Shown piece by piece: positions 16,638 to 26,045 of a stretch of 33,835 bases of DNA. How positions within the stretch are numbered: the stretch's first letter is position 1; each line of letters starts with the position of its first letter. The translations under genes were made by a program, and so were the position numbers. The notes under the pieces are model-generated. The model made no database searches. It saw only the letters and a list, made by a program, of their open reading frames with translations, and was not told the origin of the DNA. The DNA comes from Phocaeicola massiliensis B84634 = Timone 84634 = DSM 17679 = JCM 13223 (GTDB taxonomy: Bacteria > Bacteroidota > Bacteroidia > Bacteroidales > Bacteroidaceae), in assembly GCF_000382445.1 (NCBI RefSeq), contig NZ_KB905472.1, forward strand, positions 1,518,766-1,552,600. The letters are read 5' to 3'.

Positions 16638-18470
16638 ATGAGGAAAGTAATTCTCTTATTCATATTAATAACTACGGTGCTGAGAGCATGGGCGGACGGG
16701 ACTCCAACGCTGACAGCTGTAGCGCCTGATGTGGTAGTAAGCGGTGATCAATTCCGATTGACTTATACGGTAAACACACAGAAGGTGAGAGACTTCCGGG
16801 TCCCAAGTATAAAAGGGTTTGAAGTGTTGATGGGTCCAACAGCTTCTCGACAAAGCAGTACACAAATCATTAATGGTAATGTAACTTCAACCAGCTCAGT
16901 TACTTATACCTATATATTGATGGCCGATAAAGAAGGAACCTATACCATTCCGGCAGCAACAATCGTTGCCGATGGACATTCCCTCTCTTCCAATACGGTG
17001 ACTATCAAAGTACTTCCACCTGATCAAGCAAATGGAGTTGGAGGAAATCAGGCTGGTAATCCATCTTCTTCCCGAAGCCAAGCTGCAAGTAGCAAGATAA
17101 CCAATAAAGACTTATTCATTACTGCTTCAGCCAGTAAAACTACCGTCTACGAACAAGAGGCTATTCTGCTGACTTACAAGGTTTACACATTGGTAGATTT
17201 GAGGGGACTCCGTGGAAGTATGCCCGACTTGAAAGGTTTCCATACGCAAGAAGTAGAGCTTCCGGGTAAAAAGGTCTTCACTTTAGAACACTATAACGGA
17301 AGAAACTATAATACTACTGTGTGGAGCCAATATATTCTATTTCCACAGCAATCAGGTAAATTAGAAATTCCCTCCATTACATTTGAGGGTACAGTCGCAC
17401 AGCGAGTAGCTTCGGATGATCCATTCGATGCCTTCTTCAATGGTGGAAGTAACTATATAGAGATAAACAAAAACATCGTAACTCCCAAATTGGTTATCAA
17501 TGTAAAAGACTTGCCAACCGGAAAGCCAGCCAATTTCTCAGGTGGAGTAGGTGAGTTCACAATCAGCTCTTCCATCAATACACAAGAACTGAAAACAAAC
17601 GATGCCGTTACCATCAAGTTGATTATTTCAGGTGTAGGAAATCTGAAGTTGATTAACACACCCGAAGTCGATTTTCCAAAAGATTTCGAGGTTTATGATC
17701 CGAAGATTGATAATAAGTTCAATTTGACCCGTGAGGGATTATCCGGTAATAAAGTAATTGAATATCTGGCGATTCCCAGACATGCCGGAAACTTCACAAT
17801 TCCTCCTGTAGAGTTTTCTTACTTTGATCTGAAGTCACAAACGTACAAAACACTGAAAACAGAGCCTTATACGCTGAAAGTAGAAAAAGGAGAAGGAAAT
17901 GCTGATCAAGTAATCGCCGATTTCACAAATAAAGAAGATCTGAAAGTACTAGGCAAGGATGTGCGTTACATTAAAATGGGAGAAAGTAAACTAGCTAAGA
18001 AAGGTGATTTCTTTTTTGGTTCTGTTGCTTACTATCTATGGTATATTATTCCATTAGCTCTCTTCATTACATTTGTTATCATTTATCGCAAAAAAGCAAT
18101 GGAAAATGCTAATGTTGCCAAAGTACGTACCAAAAAAGCAAACAAAGTGGCTACCAAACGAATGAAGAATGCAGGCAAATTGTTAGCAGAAAACAAGAAA
18201 GAAGCATTTTATGATGAAGTTCTGAAAGCGCTTTGGGGCTACATCAGTGATAAACTGAATATTCCGGTTTCTAAACTGTCAAAAGATAATATCGAGGAAG
18301 ACTTAGCCAAATATGGAGTTTCTCCCGAATGTATCAAAGAATTTATCGAAACACTAAATGAATGTGAATTTGCTCGTTATGCACCGGGTGACCAAAGCGA
18401 GGCAATGGATAAGGTATATTCTTCTGCCATAGAGGTCATCAGCAAGATGGAAAATAGTATAAAACACTAA
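16638..18470 (+). CDS. batD: Aerotolerance protein BatD
   Basis: A 610-residue BatD-family protein: signal sequence (1-19), large periplasmic beta-sandwich region (20-455) with TPTLTAVAPDVVVSGDQFRL and three immunoglobulin-like segments, one transmembrane helix (about 462-482, YYLWYIIPLALFITFVIIY) and a cytoplasmic helical domain (490-610). A role in sensing or transmitting envelope stress to the MoxR/VWA partners is plausible but not established. It is 18 bp before batE in the same operon. The length is normal for the family. Confidence 0.92.
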   Translation: MRKVILLFILITTVLRAWADGTPTLTAVAPDVVVSGDQFRLTYTVNTQKVRDFRVPSIKGFEVLMGPTASRQSSTQIINGNVTSTSSVTYTYILMADKEGTYTIPAATIVADGHSLSSNTVTIKVLPPDQANGVGGNQAGNPSSSRSQAASSKITNKDLFITASASKTTVYEQEAILLTYKVYTLVDLRGLRGSMPDLKGFHTQEVELPGKKVFTLEHYNGRNYNTTVWSQYILFPQQSGKLEIPSITFEGTVAQRVASDDPFDAFFNGGSNYIEINKNIVTPKLVINVKDLPTGKPANFSGGVGEFTISSSINTQELKTNDAVTIKLIISGVGNLKLINTPEVDFPKDFEVYDPKIDNKFNLTREGLSGNKVIEYLAIPRHAGNFTIPPVEFSYFDLKSQTYKTLKTEPYTLKVEKGEGNADQVIADFTNKEDLKVLGKDVRYIKMGESKLAKKGDFFFGSVAYYLWYIIPLALFITFVIIYRKKAMENANVAKVRTKKANKVATKRMKNAGKLLAENKKEAFYDEVLKALWGYISDKLNIPVSKLSKDNIEEDLAKYGVSPECIKEFIETLNECEFARYAPGDQSEAMDKVYSSAIEVISKMENSIKH

Positions 18471-18488
18471 CTAATAGGAGATATAACA

Positions 18489-19271
18489 ATGAGAAAAACA
18501 TATTTCATTTTGATACTTTTGATGGGTTTCCTCAGTTTGAGTGCTCAGACAGACAGTACCCAAGTTACAGTTTCTACCCATGTTACAAAAGCAGAAGCCG
18601 ATAGTGCCTATATCAATAATGATTTTACCAATGCTGCAGAGTTATATGAAAGTATTTTAAAGAATAAAGGAGAATCGGCAGATATCTATTATAATTTGGG
18701 AAACAGTTACTATAAAATGAATAATATAGCAAAAGCTGTGCTCAATTATGAAAGAGCTTTATTGCTGAATCCAGGTAATAATGATATTCGTTTCAACCTA
18801 GAATTGGCACGTAGTAAAACTGTCGATAAGGTAACTTTGCCTAGTGAAATGTTTTTTATTACATGGATTCAATCACTTATTAATTCAATGAGTGAAAAAG
18901 GATGGGCTCAAACAGGTATTGTTACCTTTATTTTGACTATTTTTATGTTAGCCTTATTTATTTTTGGCAAGCGGGTAGTATGGAAAAAAATAGGTTTCAT
19001 TTCTGCCATATGTTTTTTTGCAATCTGTATATTCTCTAACATTTTTGCTTCTAAACAAAAGGCAGAACTGTTAAACCGAGACAGTGCCATTATCATAGCT
19101 CCCAGTGTTACGGTCAAAAGTACTCCCAATCAAAGTGGAACAGACCTTTTCATTCTTCACGAAGGAAGAAAAGTCATGATTAAAGACAACACAATGAAAG
19201 AGTGGAAAGAGATCAGATTGGAAGATGGCAACGTGGGATGGGTACCAACTAATGTAATAGAAATAATCTAA
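18489..19271 (+). CDS. batE: Aerotolerance protein BatE (TPR and SH3)
   Basis: A 260-residue protein with a signal sequence (1-19, ending SLSAQ), tetratricopeptide repeats (30-112: NDFTNAAELYESIL, DIYYNLGNSYYKMNNIAKAV), two membrane helices (about 141-160 and 166-186), and a C-terminal SH3-like domain (205-258: VTVKSTPNQSGTDLFILHEG and VGWVPTNVIE). This architecture is typical of BatE, the last bat gene. It is followed only 6 bp later by the PAP2 phosphatase gene. Confidence 0.92.
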   Translation: MRKTYFILILLMGFLSLSAQTDSTQVTVSTHVTKAEADSAYINNDFTNAAELYESILKNKGESADIYYNLGNSYYKMNNIAKAVLNYERALLLNPGNNDIRFNLELARSKTVDKVTLPSEMFFITWIQSLINSMSEKGWAQTGIVTFILTIFMLALFIFGKRVVWKKIGFISAICFFAICIFSNIFASKQKAELLNRDSAIIIAPSVTVKSTPNQSGTDLFILHEGRKVMIKDNTMKEWKEIRLEDGNVGWVPTNVIEII

Positions 19272-19277
19272 AAAACA

Positions 19278-19985
19278 ATGGATATACAACAGTATATAGC
19301 ACTCGACAAGGAACTTTTATTGAACCTGAATGGAAGCAATTCTCTTTTTTGGGACGGCTTCATGTGGGTAGCAACAAGTACGTATATATGGATTCCCACT
19401 GCTATTATACTGTTGTATATCATTATTAAAAATAATAAGATACAAGAAACTTTACTGACTATTGCAATGATTGCCCTTGTCATTACTTTAGCAGATCAAA
19501 TTGCTTCAGGTGTTTGTAAACCCTATTTTCATCGTTTTCGCCCCACGCAAGACCCAGATATCATGTATATAGTAGACATAGTAAATGGATATAGGGGAGG
19601 TCGATTCGGTTTTATTTCAAGCCATGCTGCCAATACTTTCGCACTTACTGTATTTCTTTCGCTGTTATTCAAAAACAAATCGCTCACTTTCATGCTCATT
19701 TTTTGGGCTACCCTCAACTCATATTCACGCATATATTTAGGTGTGCACTATCCCGGGGATATTCTATTCGGTACACTGGCTGGGTGTTTAATAGGATATC
19801 TGATGTATTTGTTATATAGCTTTATTCACAAACGCATCTTCCATCAACCTCGTTGTATTTCCAATAAATATACAGCTAGTGGTTATTTGATAAACGATAT
19901 TAATCTACTATTTACAGTCCTATTATTGACGTATTTTATGATTATTCTTCTCGGGTTTATTACAGCTCATACATTAAACTTATAG
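19278..19985 (+). CDS. PAP2-family membrane phosphatase
   Basis: A 235-residue polytopic inner-membrane protein with the three PAP2 catalytic motifs: KPYFHRFRP (81-89), SSHA (114-117; a variant of PSGH) and SRIYLGVHYPGD (150-161, with Arg151, His157 and Asp161). Such enzymes remove phosphate from lipid substrates; candidates are undecaprenyl pyrophosphate, phosphatidylglycerol phosphate and lipid A (LpxE/LpxF-like, known in gut Bacteroides). The sequence alone does not decide the substrate. It starts 6 bp after batE and so is probably the last gene of the Bat transcript. Helices cover most of the protein and extend to a hydrophobic C-terminus. Confidence 0.88.
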   Translation: MDIQQYIALDKELLLNLNGSNSLFWDGFMWVATSTYIWIPTAIILLYIIIKNNKIQETLLTIAMIALVITLADQIASGVCKPYFHRFRPTQDPDIMYIVDIVNGYRGGRFGFISSHAANTFALTVFLSLLFKNKSLTFMLIFWATLNSYSRIYLGVHYPGDILFGTLAGCLIGYLMYLLYSFIHKRIFHQPRCISNKYTASGYLINDINLLFTVLLLTYFMIILLGFITAHTLNL

Positions 19986-20106
19986 GGAAATAGCATTTCA
20001 TTTCTTCACTTTAAAAAAAGAAGGAAATACTTTGTTTTATATTATTTTTTGCTTAAGTTTATAGCGTGAATTAAATATCACTTGTATAACTAAAATTTAA
20101 GACACT

Positions 20107-20379
20107 ATGAACAGAACGATAACATTCAACGAGCTGCGTAAAATCAAAGATTCATTACCCAGTGGAAGTATGCATAGAATAGCTGATGAACTTAATATGA
20201 GTGTAGAAACTGTGCGTAATTTTTTTGGAGGTCATAATTTCAAAACAGGAAAAAGTGTTGGTATCCACTTGGAACCAGGTCCGGATGGTGGTTTAGTAAT
20301 GCTGGATGATACAACAGTTTTAGATAAAGCAATAGATATTTTAAGGGAAGTAGAAAAGGAGGAAATGCAAGAAGCATAA
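20107..20379 (+). CDS. Small helix-turn-helix DNA-binding protein
   Basis: A 90-residue protein with a likely helix-turn-helix at 20-41 (SMHRIADELNMSVETVRNFF), in which IADELNMSVETVRN has the expected spacing of the two helices. The C-terminal half contains a short beta segment and an acidic helix. The organisation resembles Bacteroidetes-specific small DNA-binding proteins, but I cannot name the family or its targets. It stands alone, with 121 bp upstream and a strong terminator downstream, so it is its own transcription unit. Confidence 0.75.
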   Translation: MNRTITFNELRKIKDSLPSGSMHRIADELNMSVETVRNFFGGHNFKTGKSVGIHLEPGPDGGLVMLDDTTVLDKAIDILREVEKEEMQEA

Positions 20380-20384
20380 AATAG

Positions 20385-20426
20385 AAATCCCAGTTGAATG
20401 GCAACATTCAATTGGGATTTTTTGTT
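20385..20426 (+). terminator. Terminator after the HTH gene
   Basis: A 16-bp stem, AAATCCCAGTTGAATG (20385-20400) and CATTCAATTGGGATTT (20405-20420), with one G-T pair, a GCAA loop and a T-tract. Confidence 0.9.
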
Positions 20427-20466
20427 TTAAAGATGTATATATAGAAAACTCTAAAAAGGAACTGTT

Positions 20467-21594
20467 ATGGAAGATAAATTAGTAACTCTAGCGATTCTCA
20501 CTTATGCTAAGGCTCAGATTCTTAAGAATGTACTTGAAGCAGAGGGTATTGAAGCATATATTCACAACGTAAACTTGATTCAGCCTGTCATATCTTCCGG
20601 TGTGAGAGTAAGAATTAAGGAAAGTGATTTACCTCATGCTCTACAAATCATAGAAAGTTCTACATGGTTAGCCGAAGATATAGTAAAAGAACAAGAAGAG
20701 AGTAATAAAGAGAGAAATAAGCAAAAGAAAGTACTTATTCCTGTCGATTTCTCAGATTACTCATTAAAAGCCTGTCAATTTGGTTTCTCATTTGCTAAAT
20801 CTATAAATGCAGAAGTTATTTTGCTACATGCTTATTTCAGTCCTATCTATGTTCCCACAATCCCTTATGGAACAGAAAATTTCAACTTTCAAATAGAAAG
20901 AGAAGACTCTATAAAGAGTATGATAGAAACAGTTCATAAAGAGCTGAATAAGTTGTCAGATACGATTAAAAAGAAAGTGGAAAACGGCGAGTTTCCCAAT
21001 ATAAAATATACATGTATTTTGCGTGATGGCATTCCTGAAGAAGAAATATTACGTTATGCCAAAGAGTATAAACCACAGATTATCATTATGGGTACACGGG
21101 GTAGAAGTCAAAAAGATATCGACCTAATAGGAAGTGTAACAGCAGAAGTTATTGAAAGAAGCAAAACTTTTGTATACGCAATACCAGAACATACTCCACT
21201 AAAGACTTTCAATGATATCAAAAAGGTAGCGTTTGTGACCAACTTTGATCAAAGAGATTTAATCGCTTTTGACACATTAATAACTGCCTTCAAATCTTTC
21301 TATTTTGCTATTTCATTTATCCACTTAAGCACAGAAAATGATGCCTGGAACGAAATTAAACTTGCAGGAATCAAAGATTATTTTCAAAAACAATACCCAC
21401 AATTGGAATTAGATTACAATGTGATTAAAGAAGATAATATATTGAATAATCTAGATAAATATGTAAAAGAAGAAAATATAGATGTTATTTGTATCACAAA
21501 CTACAAAAGAAATATCTTTGCTCGATTATTTAACCCAAGTATTGCCCGAAAAATGATATTCCATGCTAATACGCCTATATTAGTAATTAAATAG
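20467..21594 (+). CDS. Universal stress protein, tandem UspA domains with DUF2007-like N-terminus
   Basis: A 375-residue cytoplasmic protein. Residues 1-70 resemble the small DUF2007-type putative signal domain (ILTYAKAQILKNVLEAEGIE). Then come two Usp domains: 88-240, starting KKVLIPVDFSDYS and ending with an ATP-binding motif GTRGRS...IGS (209-223, matching G-2x-G-9x-G-S), and 251-375, a degenerate copy ending VICITNYKRN...NTPILVIK without the glycine motif. One ATP-binding and one non-binding domain could act as an intramolecular dimer. Family roles are in starvation and oxidative stress; the specific role here is unknown. Confidence 0.88.
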   Translation: MEDKLVTLAILTYAKAQILKNVLEAEGIEAYIHNVNLIQPVISSGVRVRIKESDLPHALQIIESSTWLAEDIVKEQEESNKERNKQKKVLIPVDFSDYSLKACQFGFSFAKSINAEVILLHAYFSPIYVPTIPYGTENFNFQIEREDSIKSMIETVHKELNKLSDTIKKKVENGEFPNIKYTCILRDGIPEEEILRYAKEYKPQIIIMGTRGRSQKDIDLIGSVTAEVIERSKTFVYAIPEHTPLKTFNDIKKVAFVTNFDQRDLIAFDTLITAFKSFYFAISFIHLSTENDAWNEIKLAGIKDYFQKQYPQLELDYNVIKEDNILNNLDKYVKEENIDVICITNYKRNIFARLFNPSIARKMIFHANTPILVIK

Positions 21595-21607
21595 GATTGA
21601 CCAAAAT

Positions 21608-21661
21608 ATATTTTCTTAGGATGGGTCTTAAGTATTAAATTAGTCCATCCCAGGAAAATAT
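21608..21661. terminator. Long hairpin after the universal-stress gene
   Basis: Arms 21608-21624 and 21645-21661 pair over 17 positions (15 Watson-Crick, one G-T, one mismatch) around a 20-nt loop. The end of the stem is TTTTC/GAAAA-rich but there is no T-tract, so termination is likely but not certain. Confidence 0.5.
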
Positions 21662-21853
21662 TCATTGAAAAAGGAGTAAATGGATAGAGCTTCTTAATAA
21701 TTAAACATAATCTTGATTATAATATGATTATAATTGGGATATTCAGAGCCCGCCTGCCTTCCTCTTCGTAGACTTAAAAGGTGGAAATTGAGTTCGGCCT
21801 TGCTGGGCATAGCACATAATCTTACAAATCCAAATGACTTCAATCTGAAATGA
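21662..21853. other. Intergenic segment, possible dispersed repeat
   Basis: With the flanking hairpins this fills the 321-bp gap between convergent genes. It contains GATTATAAT twice in tandem (about 21713-21733) and a GC-richer block (about 21745-21815) unlike the surrounding AT-rich DNA. The minus strand has a 61-codon ORF in the block (21694-21879) but no start context or family resemblance I can support. I suspect an intergenic dispersed repeat. Confidence 0.35.
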
Positions 21854-21905
21854 AACAACAGAGGCCATCTCAAGTTCATTTTGAGACAGCCTCTTGTTTT
21901 TATTA
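21854..21905. terminator. Bidirectional terminator between converging genes
   Basis: AACAACAGAGGCCATCTCAA (21854-21873) pairs with TTGAGACAGCCTCTTGTT (21881-21898) with a few mismatches and a 7-nt loop. T-tracts are favourable on the plus strand, and it lies 10 bp past the stop of the minus-strand TPR gene. Confidence 0.75.
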
Positions 21906-21915
21906 TGAAAAAGAA

Positions 21916-23133
21916 TTAGAGCCCTAATTCTTTTTCTAAAGAATCATATTCTGCTCTGTTCAATTTCCAATAGATATTCAGTAAATAATTTCCCCATAAT
22001 GTATTATTGTCCGGTTTCAATTCTTTAGCCTTTTCGTAAAAAGGTTTAGCCTTCTCATACAAAGCTTTAATCTGGTTTTCATTTTCATTATACTTAGGAT
22101 TATCAATAGCTAATTCTGAATTCTCTTCTACCACAATCTGTGCTGGGAAGAAATAGCAATCACCAATCTTGGCGTAAGCTTCAGCTACTAAATCACCACC
22201 ATTAGCGATAATTTTATTAAAAGTAGCAATAGCATCATCATATTGTTTCTTTTCGAATTGCAAAATACCTTTCACATATAAGAAATATGGAGTTTCATTA
22301 GTAGCAAGCAGCTTATTGATTTGAGCTAAACCCTCATCAACCATACCTTTTTGGATATAATAATCCATGATATTACCAACAAAATACTCCTGCTGAGGGA
22401 ATTTTTCTGTTCCTTCTTTAATTACTTCCAGCCATTTTATTGAATCGCCAGTTTCTTTATCACCATAAGCCTCAGCCAAACACATCAAAGCTCTATAACC
22501 TTCGCTCTTATCTTCTTTACCTATCGTACCATATTTGATAACTGCATCTTTATCTTTTAGCATATTAGCAGCCAAAGTAGCATAACAAGCATATAAAGCA
22601 TTCAATGTATCTGCCTTAAGAGATTCATCATCAGCAAATATAGGTTCGTTTACAACATCTACAAATAGACCAAAATATTTCAAAGCATCAGCGTAATCGC
22701 CTTTATTATAAGCATCTCCACCACCATTAATTAAATTCAAACGTAATGTTTTAAGAGCATTAGCATTCTTCTTTCTATATTTAGGCTTTTTCATCTCACC
22801 ACTTTTGACTTTAGCCTGCTCCATCTCATCACATTTCAAATAATACTCATACATTTTTGCCAAACTGTTATAAAGTCTAGTTGTATCAGCTTGACCACCT
22901 GGCAAATAAAGTTTCATGTTTTCGTCATCATACATAGCTTTCTGAAAGTCACCTGCTAATTTCCAAGTTTCTGGATCATTTGCAGTCTCGGGATTGGTCA
23001 AAGCCGGTTCAATAACTTTTGCAGCTTCTTCAGGTTTACTTTTTAAAGATTTAGCTTCTTTAACAGCACTAACCTGTGCAGATGCAAAACATGCACCCAA
23101 TAATAAAGCCACTGTAAATAATACTTTTTTCAT
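21916..23133 (-). CDS. Secreted tetratricopeptide-repeat protein
   Basis: A 405-residue protein with a clear signal sequence (1-20, LLLGACFASAQ) and several tetratricopeptide-like repeats: GDAYNKGDYADALKYFGLFV (about 157-176), YFLYVKGILQFEKKQYDDAI (about 281-305) and KAKPFYEKAKELKPDNNTLW (about 365-385). It is predicted to be periplasmic or surface-associated with a scaffolding role. I do not recognise a more specific family. It begins 40 bp after gyrA on the same strand and may be co-transcribed with it, although the functions appear unrelated. Confidence 0.85.
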   Translation of the reverse strand: MKKVLFTVALLLGACFASAQVSAVKEAKSLKSKPEEAAKVIEPALTNPETANDPETWKLAGDFQKAMYDDENMKLYLPGGQADTTRLYNSLAKMYEYYLKCDEMEQAKVKSGEMKKPKYRKKNANALKTLRLNLINGGGDAYNKGDYADALKYFGLFVDVVNEPIFADDESLKADTLNALYACYATLAANMLKDKDAVIKYGTIGKEDKSEGYRALMCLAEAYGDKETGDSIKWLEVIKEGTEKFPQQEYFVGNIMDYYIQKGMVDEGLAQINKLLATNETPYFLYVKGILQFEKKQYDDAIATFNKIIANGGDLVAEAYAKIGDCYFFPAQIVVEENSELAIDNPKYNENENQIKALYEKAKPFYEKAKELKPDNNTLWGNYLLNIYWKLNRAEYDSLEKELGL

Positions 23134-23173
23134 AATTTTGTGGATTTAATAATACAATCTTTTATGTTCTCTT

Positions 23174-25729
23174 TTATTCTTCGCTATTCTCTTCGGCAAA
23201 GGATTCACCTTGAATATCTCCTCCATTAATTGGAGCTTCGGTATCTAATAGATTTTCATCCTCGTTGGCCATTTCTTCTTCCGATTCTGATGTTACTTTA
23301 CATACAGAGCCGATTTGATCGTTACGCTTTTCAAGATTTATCAAACGAACTCCCTGAGTAGCACGTCCCATAATGCGCACATCAGCTACCTTCAAACGAA
23401 TTGTGATACCCGATTTATTGATAATCATCAAATCATTTTCATCCGTAACCGATTTTATAGCAACCAATTTACCTGTCTTATCAGTAATATTCAATGTCTT
23501 GACACCTTTACCACCACGATTGGTCTTACGATAGTCTTCTATATCCGAACGCTTACCGTAACCTTGTTCCGACACAACCATAATAGATTCTGTTTCAGGA
23601 TCTTTTATGCATATCATTCCGATTACTTCATCGCTTCCATCTTCGTCTAAAGTCATACCGCGAACTCCGGTTGCGGTACGTCCCATTACGCGAACCGCAC
23701 TTTCGTGGAAACGAATGGCACGACCATTACGGTTAGCAATGATAATCTCATTATTACCATTTGTCATGCGTACTTCAATAACTTTATCATCTTCACGAAT
23801 AGTAATCGCATTCACACCATTTTGTCGAGGACGTGAATATTGTTCAAGCAATGTTTTCTTAATTACACCATTCTTTGTACAAAACAAGACATAGTGGCTA
23901 TTAATAAATTCGGTATCATTTAAACTCTTCACACGAAGATATGCCGTTACTACATCATCTGAATCAATATTCAACAAGTTCTGGATAGCACGTCCTTTAG
24001 CATTCTTTGTTCCTTCCGGTATTTCATACACTTTCAGCCAATAGCATTTACCTTTTTGAGTAAAGAACATCATCGTATTATGCATCGTAGCCGGGTAAAT
24101 ATGCTCTACAAAGTCTTCATCACGTGTTTCACTTCCTTTAGAACCTACTCCTCCTCTATTTTGAGCACGGAATTCAGATAACGGTGTACGCTTGATGTAT
24201 CCCATATGTGAAATAGTAATAACCATTTGGTCATCTGCGTAAAAATCTTCCGGATTGAACTCTTCTGAAGAATAAACGATTTCCGAACGACGCACATCAC
24301 CATATTTAGCTTTTACTTCGAGTAATTCATCTTTGATTACTTTTTTACAAAGTTCATCATTAGAAAGAATTTCTTCATAGTAAGCGATCTGTTTCATAAC
24401 TTCTTCATATTCTGCATGAAGTTGGTCTTGCATCAGACCGGTAAGTTGGCGCAAGCGCATCTCAACAATAGCACGTGACTGAATTTCACTTAAGCTAAAA
24501 CGTTCCATCAAATTAGCTATTGCATCATTTGGAGTTTTGGCAGCACGAATAATACGAATCACCTCATCAATATTGTCCGATGCAATAATAAGACCTTCCA
24601 AAATATGAGCACGTTCTTGGGCTTTGCGTAAATCATATTGAGTACGTCTAATCACAACGTCATGACGATGCTCCACAAAATATTTAATCAAATCTTTTAG
24701 ATTGAGCATTTGGGGACGTCCATGCACCAATGCGATGTTGTTCACGCCAAAAGAAGTCTGCAGAGCTGTCATCTTAAATAGCTTATTAAGCACGACACTG
24801 GCATTAGCATCACGCTTAACATCAATAACAATACGCATACCTTCACGGTCAGACTCATCATTTACATATGAGATACCATCAATTTTCTTTTCATTGACCA
24901 ATGAAGCGATATTTTCAATCAGCTCTTTTTTATTTACGTTATAAGGAATCTCATTTACGATAATCTTATCATGCGAAGTATGTGTTTCTATTTCAGCCTT
25001 TGCACGCATCACTACTCGTCCGCGACCTGTTTCATAAGCATCACGCACACCACTTATGCCATATATATAACCCCCTGTAGGAAAATCCGGGGCCTTTACA
25101 TATTGCATTAATCCCTCAATATCAATATCATTATTATCAATATAGGCGATACAAGCATCTATCACTTCCGAAAGATTATGAGTCGGCATATTAGTTGCCA
25201 TACCTACCGCAATACCAGACGCTCCGTTTACCAATAAATTCGGGATTCGAGTCGGCATAACAGTAGGCTCTTGCAATGTATCATCAAAGTTATTTTGAAA
25301 ATCAACAGTTTCTTTATACAAGTCCTGCATCATTTCCTCACCTACTTTTTTCAATCTTGCTTCAGTATAACGCATAGCAGCTGCACTATCACCGTCCACT
25401 GAACCAAAGTTACCCTGACCATCAACCAACGGATATCTCATTGCCCAATCTTGAGCCATTCTAACGAGAGCGCCATATACAGATGAATCACCGTGAGGGT
25501 GATACTTTCCTAAAACTTCACCTACTATTCTTGCTGATTTCTTATAAGCTTTATCCGAGGTGTTCCCCAGTTCCATCATTCCGTAAAGTATACGTCTGTG
25601 AACGGGTTTCAAACCATCTCGTACATCAGGGAGGGCGCGTGCCACGATTACCGACATAGAATAATCAATGTACGACGACTTCATTTCCTCTTCGATGTTA
25701 ATCTTTATAATTCTGTCTTGTTCTTGCAT
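23174..25729 (-). CDS. gyrA: DNA gyrase subunit A
   Basis: The 851-residue breakage-reunion subunit of DNA gyrase, which introduces negative supercoils. The N-terminal domain has the catalytic tyrosine Tyr121 (RYTEARL) and the quinolone region [17 protein letters not shown] (78-93). Ser82 equals the sensitive E. coli Ser83; Gly86 occupies the Asp87 position. The C-terminal beta-pinwheel domain has repeated RGG segments (QNRGGVG at 523-529, [10 protein letters not shown] later) and an acidic tail. QNRGGVG is a loose GyrA box compared with Q(R/K)RGG(R/K)G. Length and start [21 protein letters not shown] segment fit Bacteroides GyrA rather than ParC. Confidence 0.95.
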   Translation of the reverse strand: MQEQDRIIKINIEEEMKSSYIDYSMSVIVARALPDVRDGLKPVHRRILYGMMELGNTSDKAYKKSARIVGEVLGKYHPHGDSSVYGALVRMAQDWAMRYPLVDGQGNFGSVDGDSAAAMRYTEARLKKVGEEMMQDLYKETVDFQNNFDDTLQEPTVMPTRIPNLLVNGASGIAVGMATNMPTHNLSEVIDACIAYIDNNDIDIEGLMQYVKAPDFPTGGYIYGISGVRDAYETGRGRVVMRAKAEIETHTSHDKIIVNEIPYNVNKKELIENIASLVNEKKIDGISYVNDESDREGMRIVIDVKRDANASVVLNKLFKMTALQTSFGVNNIALVHGRPQMLNLKDLIKYFVEHRHDVVIRRTQYDLRKAQERAHILEGLIIASDNIDEVIRIIRAAKTPNDAIANLMERFSLSEIQSRAIVEMRLRQLTGLMQDQLHAEYEEVMKQIAYYEEILSNDELCKKVIKDELLEVKAKYGDVRRSEIVYSSEEFNPEDFYADDQMVITISHMGYIKRTPLSEFRAQNRGGVGSKGSETRDEDFVEHIYPATMHNTMMFFTQKGKCYWLKVYEIPEGTKNAKGRAIQNLLNIDSDDVVTAYLRVKSLNDTEFINSHYVLFCTKNGVIKKTLLEQYSRPRQNGVNAITIREDDKVIEVRMTNGNNEIIIANRNGRAIRFHESAVRVMGRTATGVRGMTLDEDGSDEVIGMICIKDPETESIMVVSEQGYGKRSDIEDYRKTNRGGKGVKTLNITDKTGKLVAIKSVTDENDLMIINKSGITIRLKVADVRIMGRATQGVRLINLEKRNDQIGSVCKVTSESEEEMANEDENLLDTEAPINGGDIQGESFAEENSEE

Positions 25730-25972
25730 TTAAAACAAATATTAATTATACATTTCAGGGTCTATCAAAAACCACGCTAAGGTACGGCTTTTATACGACA
25801 TACGAAAACAAACCCGAAAAAAAGTTGAGCCAAATGACATATTTTGCCATGTACTTACATGTCTTTAGACAAAAAATAGCATAATACATAATATTCCTCT
25901 TTTCGAAGAGCATAAAATATAATGTGGCACACATTTTGCAGGTATAATATTAAATAAAAAGAAAAATAACGG

Positions 25973-25999
25973 TACGCATCATTTTTATGCGTATCTTTG
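25973..25999 (+). promoter_or_regulatory. clpC promoter -7 box with overlapping inverted repeat
   Basis: TATCTTTG (25992-25999) matches the Bacteroidetes -7 box. Immediately upstream, TACGCAT (25973-25979) and ATGCGTA (25987-25993) form a perfect 7-bp inverted repeat with a 7-nt spacer that overlaps the box by two bases. A repressor bound there would block transcription, as heat-shock repressors do on clp genes elsewhere. Confidence 0.55.
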
Positions 26000-26027
26000 C
26001 ATTTAAAGAATAAACATTATACTTTTT

Positions 26028-26034
26028 AAGGAGG
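26028..26034 (+). promoter_or_regulatory. Strong Shine-Dalgarno site of clpC
   Basis: AAGGAGG lies 11 bp before the clpC ATG (26046). A full anti-SD match is unusual in this genus, where most genes here lack one. Confidence 0.75.
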
Positions 26035-26045
26035 ATAATAATTTT

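Larger units (their letters stand above)
25730..26045. promoter_or_regulatory. Divergent gyrA / clpC intergenic region
   Basis: A 316-bp AT-rich gap between divergent genes. It contains a perfect 14-bp palindrome CATGTACTTACATG (25848-25861), an inverted repeat over the clpC promoter (25973-25993), a clpC -7 box and a strong ribosome binding site. I see no convincing TAnnTTTG box for gyrA on the minus strand. Confidence 0.55.

Noticed and set aside
23174..25729. Quinolone-resistance mutation at Ser82 of GyrA
   Set aside because: Ser82 is the sensitive residue, so no classic resistance change is present there.
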